Source of the DNA: Gynuella sunshinyii YC6258
GTDB taxonomy: Bacteria; Pseudomonadota; Gammaproteobacteria; Pseudomonadales; Natronospirillaceae
Assembly: GCF_000940805.1 (NCBI RefSeq)
Contig: NZ_CP007142.1
Coordinates: 844,593-908,592, forward strand
Direction: 5' to 3'
Length of the DNA stretch: 64,000 bases
The first letter of the stretch is position 1. Every line of letters begins with the position of its first letter. The notes under the pieces are model-generated. The model was not told the origin of the DNA, made no database searches, and saw nothing but the letters and a program-made list of their open reading frames with translations. The position numbers and the translations under genes are program-made. Shown here in pieces: positions 8,951-18,045 of this stretch.

Positions 8951-9640
8951 TTATCTGCCAGGCCGGCTGCCGAAAATGGCGGAACCGACTCTGACCATGG
9001 TGGAGCCACATTCGATGGCAATATCCATATCACCGGACATGCCCAGTGACAGTTGATTGCATTCCGGGTATTTGGTTTGCAGCCCGGTTAACAGTGTATT
9101 CATCGCTCTAAATTGGCGGCGTAGTTCTGATTCTTCAAGGTCAATGGCCGGAACAGCCATAATCCCGCGTAGTTTAAGCCGGGGCATTTCCACGATCTGA
9201 GCCGCCAGTTGTTCCAACCCGGCAGGGGCAATGCCCTGTTTGTTGGGATCCTGACTGATGTTTAATTGCAGGATAATGTTCAGTGGAGGCAAATGTTCCG
9301 GGCGCTGGTCATTGAGCCGACGGGCGATTTTTTCCCGATCGACTGAATGTACCCAGGCAAAGTGTTCAGCAATTTGACGGGTTTTATTGGACTGGATCGG
9401 ACCGATAAAATGCCATATTGCTGCCAATCCGGATAGCTGCTGGATCTTCTCCACAGCTTCCTGAATATAACTTTCACCCAAATGCCGGGCGCCGGCAGCG
9501 ACAGCCTGTTCTATACTTGAAGCCGGGCAGGTCTTCGACACGGCAATGATCTCAATGTCTTCAGGCTTGCGGCCACAGGCTTCTGCGGTTCTGTGGACAC
9601 GCGCGCGGATCTGCTCAAATCGCTGTGATATGGTACTCAT
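8951..9640 (-). CDS. yggS: PLP homeostasis protein YggS
   Basis: This is a pyridoxal-phosphate-binding protein with an alanine-racemase-type TIM barrel but no known catalytic activity. It helps balance free PLP and amino-acid pools. The PLP lysine is in AVSKT (near residue 35), followed by ARHLGESYIQEA, WHFIGPIQSNK and the phosphate-binding LSMGMSGD-like LSLGMSGDMD near the end. The 229 residues match the family. It is the first gene of the operon, and its start faces the pilT promoter region. Confidence 0.93.
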   Translation of the reverse strand: MSTISQRFEQIRARVHRTAEACGRKPEDIEIIAVSKTCPASSIEQAVAAGARHLGESYIQEAVEKIQQLSGLAAIWHFIGPIQSNKTRQIAEHFAWVHSVDREKIARRLNDQRPEHLPPLNIILQLNISQDPNKQGIAPAGLEQLAAQIVEMPRLKLRGIMAVPAIDLEESELRRQFRAMNTLLTGLQTKYPECNQLSLGMSGDMDIAIECGSTMVRVGSAIFGSRPGR

Positions 9641-9801
9641 AAATTTTGGTGCTATTCTCGTTGCCCGGTATATATGGGGACGATATTGTAACGATACATG
9701 GTGTTGCTTAACACATAGGTATCTTCAGTTCACAGCATATTTTCAGCCAATTTTCCGGCTGGCGTGCTTAGGCGACCGTTTAACATCCGACGAGGTTTTT
9801 C

Positions 9802-10836
9802 ATGGATATCACTGAATTATTGGCTTTTAGTGCCAAACAAAACGCATCTGACTTGCATATTTCGGCGGGGTTGCCACCGATGATCAGGGTTGATGGCGAC
9901 GTTCGTCGAATCAATCTGCCGGCCATGGGGCATAAAGAAGTGCATGCGTTGATTTATGACATCATGAATGACAAACAGCGTAAGGACTATGAGGAGTTTC
10001 TGGAAACTGACTTCTCGTTTGAAGTGCCGGGAGTCGCCCGTTTCCGGGTAAACGCATTTAATCAGAACCGTGGTGCAGGTGCGGTGTTCCGGACCATTCC
10101 ATCTAAGGTTTTGACCATGGAAGACCTTGGCATGGGGCAGGTTTTTAAGGATGTCTGTCATAATCCGCGTGGCCTGGTGCTGGTGACCGGGCCAACCGGT
10201 TCTGGTAAATCCACCTCTCTGGCGGCGATGATCAACTATATCAATGAAAGCCGTTATGAGCACATTCTGACCATTGAAGATCCAATAGAATTTGTGCATG
10301 AATCCAAAAAATGTCTGGTGAATCAGCGGGAAGTACACCGCGATACCCACGGATTCAGTGAAGCTTTGCGTTCGGCACTGCGGGAAGACCCCGACATTAT
10401 CCTGGTGGGGGAATTACGGGACCTGGAAACCATTCGTCTGGCGTTGACTGCGGCAGAAACCGGCCACCTGGTATTTGGTACTCTGCACACCACCTCGGCA
10501 GCCAAGACCATTGACCGGGTGATCGACGTTTTCCCGGCCGAGGAAAAATCCATGGTGCGGTCCATGTTGTCTGAATCCCTGCAGGCCGTTATCTCGCAAA
10601 CTCTGTTGAAAAAGAACGGTGGTGGCCGGATTGCCGCCCATGAAATTATGATCGGTACTCCGGCGATTCGTAACCTGGTGCGTGAGGATAAGGTTGCGCA
10701 GATGTACTCGGCCATACAAACGGGGGCCAATGTCGGTATGCAGACTCTGGATCAGTGTCTGAAAGGCCTGCTGCAGCGTGGCATGATTACCCGCGAAATC
10801 GCACGCGAACGGGCCAAACAGCCTGAATCTTTTTAA
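9802..10836 (+). CDS. pilT: Type IV pilus retraction ATPase PilT
   Basis: PilT is the cytoplasmic hexameric ATPase that depolymerises type IV pili and powers twitching motility. The 344 residues have the N-terminal PAS-like domain (NASDLHISAGLPPM), Walker A GPTGSGKS at about residues 131-138, the Asp box TIEDPIEF, Walker B IILVGELRDLETIRLA, and the AIRNLVRE motif near the carboxyl end that is needed for retraction. It is divergent from yggS and followed after 39 bp by pilU, the order found in pseudomonads. Confidence 0.97.
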   Translation: MDITELLAFSAKQNASDLHISAGLPPMIRVDGDVRRINLPAMGHKEVHALIYDIMNDKQRKDYEEFLETDFSFEVPGVARFRVNAFNQNRGAGAVFRTIPSKVLTMEDLGMGQVFKDVCHNPRGLVLVTGPTGSGKSTSLAAMINYINESRYEHILTIEDPIEFVHESKKCLVNQREVHRDTHGFSEALRSALREDPDIILVGELRDLETIRLALTAAETGHLVFGTLHTTSAAKTIDRVIDVFPAEEKSMVRSMLSESLQAVISQTLLKKNGGGRIAAHEIMIGTPAIRNLVREDKVAQMYSAIQTGANVGMQTLDQCLKGLLQRGMITREIARERAKQPESF

Positions 10837-10875
10837 TAGGCTCAGAGAGCTTAAACACACAACGGAACAACGGTT

Positions 10876-12003
10876 ATGGAATTCGATAAGTTACTGCGGC
10901 TGATGGTTGAAAAAGGCGCATCGGATCTGTTTATTACGGCTGGTGTGGCACCGAGTATGAAAATTCATGGTCAAGTGGTGCCGATTACCAAGAACCCTCT
11001 ATCACCGGAAAAAACCCGTGAACTGGTGTTGTCGGTTATGACCGAACGGCAAAGAGAAAGTTTTATCGACACCAATGAGTGTAATTTTGCCATTTCCGCC
11101 CGGGGCATTGGTCGTTTCCGGGTGAGTGCATTCTTTCAACGTAACCTCACAGCCATGGTGCTGAGACGCATCGAGACCCGTATTCCGCGAACAGAAGAGC
11201 TGGGTCTGCCGGACGTATTGAAGCAGATGGCCATGACCAAGCGCGGGCTGGTGATTTTCGTCGGTGCGACCGGTACCGGTAAGTCCACTTCGCTGGCAGC
11301 CATGATTGGGCATCGTAACCGCAATTCCAAAGGTCATATTATTTCCATTGAGGATCCGATCGAATTTATCCATCAGCACGAAGGTTGTATCGTGACTCAG
11401 CGCGAGGTTGGTATCGACACAGAATCATTTGAAGTGGCTCTGAAAAATACTCTGCGGCAGGCGCCGGACGTCATTATGATCGGTGAGGTACGAACCAAGG
11501 AAACCATGGAGTATGCCATCACGTTTGCAGAAACCGGGCACTTGTGTCTGGCGACATTGCACGCCAACAACGCCAACCAGGCGCTGGACCGGATCATGCA
11601 CTTTTTCCCGTCGGAACGGCAACGGCAGCTGTGGATGGACCTGTCATTGAACCTGCGTGGTATTGTGGCGCAGCAATTGATTCCGACCCCCGATGGAACC
11701 GGGCGCCGGGCGGTGGTCGAAGTACTGTTGAACTCGCCTTTGGTTCAGGACCATATTCGTAAAGGTGAGGTGCACCTGCTGAAGGATCTCATGGCTAAAT
11801 CCAATGAACTGGGTATGCAGACCTTCGATCAGGCATTGTTCCACTTGTACACTCGTGGCGAGATTACTTATCAGGATGCTCTGGCACATGCTGACTCTGC
11901 CAATGATCTGCGTCTGATGATCAAGCTTGATCAGGAAACCGATTCCGATCACCTGGATGACAAATCCAGTCGTTTTACCATTCAGGATGGAGACAACTAT
12001 TAA
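10876..12003 (+). CDS. pilU: PilT-dependent retraction ATPase PilU
   Basis: PilU is the second retraction ATPase of type IV pili and works together with PilT. The 375-residue chain keeps Walker A GATGTGKS, Asp box SIEDPIEFI and Walker B VIMIGEVRTKETMEYA. Its 30-residue acidic C-terminal extension (DQETDSDHLDDKSSRFTIQDGD) is usual for PilU and absent from PilT. It is co-directional with pilT and probably co-transcribed with it. Confidence 0.96.
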   Translation: MEFDKLLRLMVEKGASDLFITAGVAPSMKIHGQVVPITKNPLSPEKTRELVLSVMTERQRESFIDTNECNFAISARGIGRFRVSAFFQRNLTAMVLRRIETRIPRTEELGLPDVLKQMAMTKRGLVIFVGATGTGKSTSLAAMIGHRNRNSKGHIISIEDPIEFIHQHEGCIVTQREVGIDTESFEVALKNTLRQAPDVIMIGEVRTKETMEYAITFAETGHLCLATLHANNANQALDRIMHFFPSERQRQLWMDLSLNLRGIVAQQLIPTPDGTGRRAVVEVLLNSPLVQDHIRKGEVHLLKDLMAKSNELGMQTFDQALFHLYTRGEITYQDALAHADSANDLRLMIKLDQETDSDHLDDKSSRFTIQDGDNY

Positions 12004-12459
12004 TGTCTGAAATTTATGATGTTAACAAAATCCGGGCATATACTTTTTCATGTTGAGATGCTGATCTGATATCCGTGTTTTTGAGTCTTTCTGATTGATT
12101 TAAATAGCATTTTATTTAGGGATGCCGGTCATTTTCCTGACAGGCACCCTTCTCAACCGCTTTTCTTGAGCTGATTTTAAAAACCGTACGAGAGCTTTTT
12201 TACAATGAGCTGGGTTTCGCAAAACCCGCTTTTCTGAACACGTCTTTTGTAACAGAATTTTTCCGCACTATCACTTCATGATATATAAGTCAACAATTCT
12301 TGTTTATGAGTTTAATTTTCCGTTTATCAGGTAAAATACCGTCAAAAAATAAAAACCAAAAAGACCTTTTCTGAACCAAGTTTTTCACAACTACTTGTAA
12401 CAGTTTGTTTGGTGAAGCTGTGCTGCCAACATATAACACTGGTGTATGGAGGAAGTTGC
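12004..12459 (+). other. Intergenic region with two hairpins after pilU
   Basis: No gene is seen in these 450 bp. Two candidate 3' hairpins follow pilU. One has near-complementary arms around TGCCGGTCA and TGACAGGCA at about 12122-12151. The second has GGGTTT/AAACCC arms at 12212-12227 followed by GCTTTTCT, which could act as a weak terminator. The remainder is AT-rich and probably holds the promoter of the next gene. Confidence 0.35.
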
Positions 12460-12894
12460 ATGCCGAATCCGCTTACGTTGAAACGCATACTCCTTAATCG
12501 CATTGTATTTGCAGTTTTTATGGGGACGTTTTTATCCCCATGCTTCGTAGGATTAGTTGATGTCATTCGCTCGGCAAACGCGGAACAGATTTATTCCTCT
12601 CAGCAACAAAGCAGCAAAAAAATTGCGACGACTTTAGTGCCAATATCAAACGGAATGCAATTGGCTACCTGGTATCAGAGTGATGATAATGTGGTAACGG
12701 ATCGTCGTATTACCCTTCGCCATCAGTCTGAAGGACCAGCTGTACAGACTTCCGGCCAGAAACAATCATTTATATGGCCTTTCGTTGTTACGGTGGTGAT
12801 TTTGCTGATGTTAATTTTTTTATTCGGTTACTGTATATGGCGACTGAATATGTTGAGGAGGTCTCTCATGACAATGATTTATTTATGGGAGTAG
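12460..12894 (+). CDS. Small protein with two membrane segments, unknown
   Basis: This is a 144-residue protein of no recognised family. The ATG at 12460 is chosen because a GGAGG ribosome site sits 7 bases upstream; the frame opens earlier, at 12409, without one. A hydrophobic segment at about residues 13-35 could be a signal anchor. A polar Gln/Ser-rich middle (SSQQQSSKK) follows, then a strong membrane segment FVVTVVILLMLIFLFGYCIW near residues 108-127 and a basic tail. The layout suggests an inner-membrane protein with a periplasmic loop. It stands alone between pilU and hemH, facing hemH. Confidence 0.5.
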   Translation: MPNPLTLKRILLNRIVFAVFMGTFLSPCFVGLVDVIRSANAEQIYSSQQQSSKKIATTLVPISNGMQLATWYQSDDNVVTDRRITLRHQSEGPAVQTSGQKQSFIWPFVVTVVILLMLIFLFGYCIWRLNMLRRSLMTMIYLWE

Positions 12895-12934
12895 GTTCGT
12901 TCCAACCCCCTTTTAAAAAACCACCTTGTCTGTT

Positions 12935-13966
12935 TCAGCGGTTTGCCTGCTGAGACGCTAAAAGATAAGGCTGGATAATTTCCAACAGAGCCTGAATGTG
13001 TGCAGGTGTGTCATTCAGGGCAGGAATATAATTAAAACTCTGACCACCGGCTTCAAGGAAATATTCCCGATTTTCCTGATCAATCTCTTCTATGGTTTCC
13101 AGACAGTCAGATGAAAATCCGGGGCAAAACACCTGAACAGATTTTATCCCGGATGATCCCAGCTGCATCATCGTTTTATCGGTGTAAGGTTGCAGCCATT
13201 CGGCTTTACCAAACCGGGATTGAAACGTTGTCATGATCTCGTTATCAGAAAGCTCCAGTGCCTGCTGGAGTAGCTGGCTGGTTTTCATACACTGATCATA
13301 GTATGGATCGCCTTTGTCCCGGTAGGATACCGGCGTGCCATGATAAGACAGGATCAGTTTTTCGGCCCGGCCATGCTCTTGCCAGTAATTTTGAATATGC
13401 GCTGACATGGTTTTTATGTAAGCGGGATGATCGTGGTAGTTATGAATAAATGTCAGATCCGGTACTGTACGGGAACGTTGCAGAAATTGGCCCAGGGTAT
13501 CAAAGGTTGATCCGGATGTTGAGCCCGAATATTGCGGATAAAGCGGCAGCACGATGATATTACGAATGCCTTGTTGCATGAGGGCAGAGAGCCTGTCAGA
13601 CATACTGGGGTTGCCGTAGCGCATGGCAAAATCCACCACGACCGGTTCCTCAAATTCTTTATTAACAAGTGCTTGTAATGCCGTTGCCTGATTGCGGGTA
13701 TAGATCATCAGTGGCGAGCCTTGTTCAGTCCAAACCTCCCGATAGGCGGCCGCTGATTTACGGGGGCGGGTATTCAAAATAATACCGTTCAATATCAGCC
13801 ACCATAACCAGCGTGGCGCTTCAACCACTCTGGGGTCAGATAAAAACTCCTTCAGATAGGTTTTCAGTGCCTTTGGGGTCGGGGCTTCGGGGGTGCCCAG
13901 ATTGCAAATTAAGACGGCTGTGCCAGGTGCATCATCCGGTATAGTGGTAAAACCCTGATAGTTCAT
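12935..13966 (-). CDS. hemH: Ferrochelatase
   Basis: HemH inserts ferrous iron into protoporphyrin IX in the final step of protoheme synthesis. In 343 residues it shows the opening AVLICNLGTPEAP, the active-site His in LILSYHGTPVSY, the GDPYYDQC segment and the metal-related PGFSSDCLETIEEI near the carboxyl end. The GDPY-C and C-rich variations are compatible with an iron-sulfur-free gammaproteobacterial type. It faces the small membrane-protein gene and has its own upstream spacer. Confidence 0.95.
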   Translation of the reverse strand: MNYQGFTTIPDDAPGTAVLICNLGTPEAPTPKALKTYLKEFLSDPRVVEAPRWLWWLILNGIILNTRPRKSAAAYREVWTEQGSPLMIYTRNQATALQALVNKEFEEPVVVDFAMRYGNPSMSDRLSALMQQGIRNIIVLPLYPQYSGSTSGSTFDTLGQFLQRSRTVPDLTFIHNYHDHPAYIKTMSAHIQNYWQEHGRAEKLILSYHGTPVSYRDKGDPYYDQCMKTSQLLQQALELSDNEIMTTFQSRFGKAEWLQPYTDKTMMQLGSSGIKSVQVFCPGFSSDCLETIEEIDQENREYFLEAGGQSFNYIPALNDTPAHIQALLEIIQPYLLASQQANR

Positions 13967-14059
13967 AAAAATCCTGACCGTTGATTAAATGTGATTGGGC
14001 GGACTGTCATATTGAGTCTGGACTACATGAATCCAAGTTAAAAAAAACATTGATGTTCA

Positions 14060-14683
14060 TTAACTCAGCATCAGCCAGATACCCACGCCCGCCATTAGTG
14101 ACCCGGCAATACGATTCATCAATTTAAGGTTTGAGGTGTTTTTGAGCAGTGCGCCCAGAGATTGACCGCCGCTGGAATAGATCATCAGACACATCCATTC
14201 CAGTATCAAAATCATCAGAATCAGAATGGGCAGTTGTGTCAGCAGAGGGTAATCCGGAGAAATAAATGGCGGCAATAATGCGACCAGGAAGGCCCAGCCT
14301 TTCGGATTGGCAACGGCCGTGATAAACCCCTGATACATTAACTCCCGGCGCCCCAATTTTTTATGAGGTGCATTTTGTTCCGTTAATGCCAGCTTGCCCT
14401 TGGAGCGCCAGAGTGAATAGCCAAGATAAATCAGATAGGTGCCGCCAATGATTTTCAGCACCACGAACAACATTGGAAAGCGCAGCATGATCGCAGCTAC
14501 ACCAACGGCAGCAGCAATCGCTACGGTGGCTACACCGGCCAGTTCTCCTACCATCATCCATAGGGTTCGGCGGACGCCGATCGTCATACCTAACGACATG
14601 GCCAGTGTCATACACATGCCCGGGGTGATGGACACAAAAAAGAATGTCGGTATGAATGCGGCCAGCAATGTCATGCTGATCAT
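14060..14683 (-). CDS. LysE/RhtB-family amino-acid exporter
   Basis: This 207-residue inner-membrane exporter has about six hydrophobic segments. It opens with FFFVSITPGMCMTLAMSLGMT, where the SITPGP-like motif is conserved, and includes FVKxxGxxYL-like VLKIIGGTYLIYLGYSLWR and GFITAVANPKGWAF. The open frame extends to 14797, but the ATG at 14683 is chosen because it overlaps the glpE stop as ATGA, gives the family length and starts just before the first helix. An alternative Met is three codons on. The substrate (homoserine, threonine, lysine or other) is unknown. It is coupled to glpE. Confidence 0.85.
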   Translation of the reverse strand: MISMTLLAAFIPTFFFVSITPGMCMTLAMSLGMTIGVRRTLWMMVGELAGVATVAIAAAVGVAAIMLRFPMLFVVLKIIGGTYLIYLGYSLWRSKGKLALTEQNAPHKKLGRRELMYQGFITAVANPKGWAFLVALLPPFISPDYPLLTQLPILILMILILEWMCLMIYSSGGQSLGALLKNTSNLKLMNRIAGSLMAGVGIWLMLS

Positions 14684-14988
14684 GATTGTTCTGCCATTGC
14701 CCAGGCTTCGTAACCGCCATCCAGTGAATAAACGTCCTGAAATCCCTGTTCGAGTAAAAAGCTGGCGGCGCTGATACTGCTGATCCCGTGGTAACAACAG
14801 ACCACGACTGTTTGCTCACGAGGGGTTTGGGCCAGAAATTCAAACGCATTTTCGTTAGTCAGTTGAATGGCATCGGGAATGTGGCCTGCATTGAAAGACT
14901 GGTCGTCACGGATGTCGACCACCAGGCAGGACGATTGCAGGGCTTTTAATCCGGCCGGATCGATATGCTTTACCACAACAGGCTCCAT
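14680..14988 (-). CDS. glpE: Thiosulfate sulfurtransferase GlpE
   Basis: GlpE is a single-domain rhodanese that transfers sulfane sulfur from thiosulfate to cyanide or other thiols in the cytoplasm. The 102 residues carry the active-site loop CYHGISS, with Cys at the second position of the CC pair in VVVCCYHG, like the CYHGNSS loop of E. coli GlpE. VVDIRDDQSFNAGHIPDA is the CH2A motif. It overlaps the downstream exporter by 4 bp. Confidence 0.93.
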   Translation of the reverse strand: MEPVVVKHIDPAGLKALQSSCLVVDIRDDQSFNAGHIPDAIQLTNENAFEFLAQTPREQTVVVCCYHGISSISAASFLLEQGFQDVYSLDGGYEAWAMAEQS

Positions 14989-15139
14989 TTTTATTTATTC
15001 AGGAAATAATGGATTCTATTGACTGTCAGCAGGAATGCAAAGTGTCGGAGCTGAGTCAGGGTATCCTGGAATAAAATTTTCATTTCGACTGAATCTGGTA
15101 TATTCGCCGACCTTCACAAGCGAGGAAAAGGAAGAAAGT

Positions 15140-17986
15140 ATGCGATTTTGGAACCCGGGCAGCTTGATGGTTGCTGCTATTTGTTTGTGTTCAGCGTGGG
15201 TTGGTGCCACGGAGCAGCACGCGCCAATGACGCGCTGGCAGAAAATAGATCTGCCGGATTATCGGATTGTATTTGAACCTGAGTTGCGTAGCGAGGCCGA
15301 ACGCATTGCCTCTTACCTGGAGTTTTATGTTCCCAAGATGGAACAGTCCATGCCTGTGTCATTAAGGCCGAAACGCATTCCTATTCTGTTGTCCTCCAGT
15401 TCTCATGAAAGTAACGGCTATGTGGCGGTGTCGCCGTTCCGGTCGGTATTTTTTAATCAGCCGGCAGCATTTGCAGCAGAAGACTGGTTGAAAACACTGA
15501 GTATTCATGAGGTTCGTCATACCATTCAGGCGCTGCAGCCGCTGGATACTAATAGTGGTCGGATTTTGACGACCTGGTTTGGGGAGAGTGGCAGTGCGTT
15601 TTTAAATGTGCTGTTTTATCCGGCCTGGTTTTTGGAGGGGGATGCTGTACTGGAAGAGACTCTGCTGTCTAATGGTGGTCGTGGCAGGGTGGCATCCTTC
15701 GATCTCTGGCGTCGCACTCACGAGTTGAGTCAGCCGCGTTATGATTATTTCCGCGCGTTTCTGGGCACCGGTTATGACAGCTATCCATTCGCGAATCATT
15801 ATGAACTCGGTTATTTTCTGACGACCTATCTGCGCAATACCTATGGTGACCGGATTCTGGATGACATTCTGGAGAGTACTGGAGAGTTTGGCCTGACCAT
15901 CACTTTTGATGGTAATACCCGCAAACTGACCAAGGACTCGCTGCCAGAAACCTATGAGCATGCCATGAACGAGCTGCATCAGCGCTGGAAGGCTCAACAG
16001 CAGGCCATGACACTCACGGATATCGATCCGCTATGGGCACCCGGTCGCAAAGCCTGGCGCAGTTATTATCCGTTCGCCAGTTCCGGTGATACTACCTGGG
16101 CGATACGTCATGGGGTCATGGATGGCACCTGGTTGGTCGGTATCGAAAATGGCCGCGAAGTTCGAATCCGGCAAATACGCAACACGGTTGCCAGCAGTCT
16201 GCGCGGCACCGCCAAGCAACGTTCTATCAGCAAGGGTGATGACCAGGTTTGCTGGATCAACTATCACGCCGATGCGCGTTTCAATCTACAGTCCTGGGGG
16301 GATATCGATTGTTACTCGCTCCAACAAGACCGGTTACAGCATTTAACCCAACGGCAGAAGTACACGTCAGTTGCCGTCAGCCCGACAGACCGCTACTACG
16401 CTGCGGCTGAATTTACTGAAACCCGTGATGCCAGTATTCGGATATTGGATGCCAGTGGTGTGGTGGTGCAGCATTTTGCCTTACCAAAACATGCGTTTGC
16501 ATTTGATCTGGCCTGGAGTGCGGATGAGCAGCAACTGGTGTTTGTGCAATTGGATGATGAGGGCTTTTCCATTCGGCAGCTGCAGTTGGCATCAGGACAG
16601 CAACGGATATTGATGGCCGCCAATCATGATCAGGTTCCCCGTTCACCAGTGTTTACCGATCAGGGAGTGGTGTATAGCAGTGATTACAGTGGAACGGATC
16701 AGCTGTGGCTGCTACCTGATACAGGACAGCCGCAGTTAATCGTTCAGCGCCCTTATGGGGCATATTTTCCCAATTGGAATGCCACACTGAAAAGCATCGT
16801 TTTTGCCGATTATCAGAGTCATGGGCAGGATATTGTGACAGTGCCTTTAGCGAATTTGTCCGGTATTGAAAAAGACCAGGTGTTGCCGGTAAGGACCGAT
16901 TATTTTGCACCATTGCAGGCCCAGCGTAGTGATAATCCTCTGCTGGCAGACATCACTCCGCCGGAACCGCAGGATCATGATGTCAGTGCCTATTCCCGTT
17001 GGGGCAATCTGGTGAACATTAATAACTGGTCATTGCTGTTTTCCGGTCAGAGTGCTTCGGCGACAGTGAACAGCAACAATCTGTTAAATACCGTTGGGAT
17101 GTCGGCATCGGCGGTGCAGGATTTCAAGCATCATGAAACCAGTGGTTCATTTTCTCTGGCCTATCGACGCTGGTATCCGGTTATCACGGCATCGGTGGCA
17201 TCGGATTTCCATGTCCAGACTGACAAGCAGGATGTAGAACGGCAGTGGCGGCAGAATACCCGTAATGTCGGTGCCTACGTGCCGTGGTCGTGGCAGCAGG
17301 ATTACCAGCAGTTGCAGGCTGTGGCTGGTGTGAATCTGAGTTTTTCGGATATTGATGGCATACCCGTGCGTGATGATATTGATAACCAGCCCTCGGGCGA
17401 ACTGGTGCTGTGGAAATCTTATGTTGGCTTCAGCCAGCAACGGGAAGGGGCTCAGCGGGACTTCGAAAGTCGCCATGGCTGGGTAGCGGAACTGGGCTTC
17501 AATCAGTCTGTGGATGAGTGGTCAGATTTCGACAAGCAACAGTACTGGGGATCGGTGAAGCTTTATTTTCCAGGTTTCTGGCTGACACATTCGATCGTTG
17601 CCGAAGCGGAATATGAAGAACAACAGGGGGATGATGATTTTCTGCTACCCAATCAGTTTGAGCCGGCACGGGGTTTTCTCGATACCCTGACAAAGGACCA
17701 GGGCGGTCGGGTTGGCCTGGAATATGTTGCGCCGGTCGGGTCATTATCCTGGCGTCTGGGGCGGGTGTTGTACCTTAAGAGCTGGCAGCTCAGTATGTCT
17801 GCTGACTATGAAACCGCCGAGTATCAGGATGAGTTTGAGGATCGCTGGTCCACCGGTGTGAAGGTTGCCTTACCGAGCCACCTGTTCAGCAACCTGTCTC
17901 TTCAGGTTAATCCTTATGTAAGTACTTATCTGGTGGATGGCTACAAAATGCAGACCATCGTCGGCGTGGGAGTGAGTAACGAGTAG
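15140..17986 (+). CDS. Exported HExxH / beta-propeller / beta-barrel protein
   Basis: This 948-residue protein has three parts. After a signal peptide (ending near VGA-TEQ), residues 40-320 resemble peptidase-MA-like zincins: IHEVRH at 122-127 gives HExxH, PAWFLEGDAVLEE near 161-173 supplies the likely third ligand (Glu166), and the helix YELGYFLTTYLRNTYGD is also typical. Residues about 340-630 show repeated DWS/ADE-type blades (FDLAWSADEQQLVF, YFPNWNATLKSIVF) of a TolB/WD40-like propeller. The last 300 residues alternate aromatic strands as an outer-membrane barrel would. The start is fixed by GAGGAAAAGG before the ATG at 15140. I do not know a named family with this whole order. Confidence 0.7.
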   Translation: MRFWNPGSLMVAAICLCSAWVGATEQHAPMTRWQKIDLPDYRIVFEPELRSEAERIASYLEFYVPKMEQSMPVSLRPKRIPILLSSSSHESNGYVAVSPFRSVFFNQPAAFAAEDWLKTLSIHEVRHTIQALQPLDTNSGRILTTWFGESGSAFLNVLFYPAWFLEGDAVLEETLLSNGGRGRVASFDLWRRTHELSQPRYDYFRAFLGTGYDSYPFANHYELGYFLTTYLRNTYGDRILDDILESTGEFGLTITFDGNTRKLTKDSLPETYEHAMNELHQRWKAQQQAMTLTDIDPLWAPGRKAWRSYYPFASSGDTTWAIRHGVMDGTWLVGIENGREVRIRQIRNTVASSLRGTAKQRSISKGDDQVCWINYHADARFNLQSWGDIDCYSLQQDRLQHLTQRQKYTSVAVSPTDRYYAAAEFTETRDASIRILDASGVVVQHFALPKHAFAFDLAWSADEQQLVFVQLDDEGFSIRQLQLASGQQRILMAANHDQVPRSPVFTDQGVVYSSDYSGTDQLWLLPDTGQPQLIVQRPYGAYFPNWNATLKSIVFADYQSHGQDIVTVPLANLSGIEKDQVLPVRTDYFAPLQAQRSDNPLLADITPPEPQDHDVSAYSRWGNLVNINNWSLLFSGQSASATVNSNNLLNTVGMSASAVQDFKHHETSGSFSLAYRRWYPVITASVASDFHVQTDKQDVERQWRQNTRNVGAYVPWSWQQDYQQLQAVAGVNLSFSDIDGIPVRDDIDNQPSGELVLWKSYVGFSQQREGAQRDFESRHGWVAELGFNQSVDEWSDFDKQQYWGSVKLYFPGFWLTHSIVAEAEYEEQQGDDDFLLPNQFEPARGFLDTLTKDQGGRVGLEYVAPVGSLSWRLGRVLYLKSWQLSMSADYETAEYQDEFEDRWSTGVKVALPSHLFSNLSLQVNPYVSTYLVDGYKMQTIVGVGVSNE

Positions 17987-17996
17987 GTTTCATGAA

Positions 17997-18034
17997 GCTG
18001 ACATCAAACATATCAATCGCCGTTTGATGTCAGC
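17997..18034. terminator. Long hairpin between convergent genes
   Basis: Perfect 13-bp arms GCTGACATCAAAC (17997-18009) and GTTTGATGTCAGC (18022-18034) enclose a 12-base loop. They lie between the stop codons of the barrel protein and ppnN, which converge. No T run follows on either side, so this may protect both 3' ends or stop transcription with help, rather than being a textbook intrinsic terminator. Confidence 0.5.
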
Positions 18035-18045
18035 ACGCTGTGCCG

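Noticed and set aside
12212-12232. Strong intrinsic terminator after pilU
   Set aside because: The stem is only 6 bp with a short T run; kept only as a mention in the intergenic entry.
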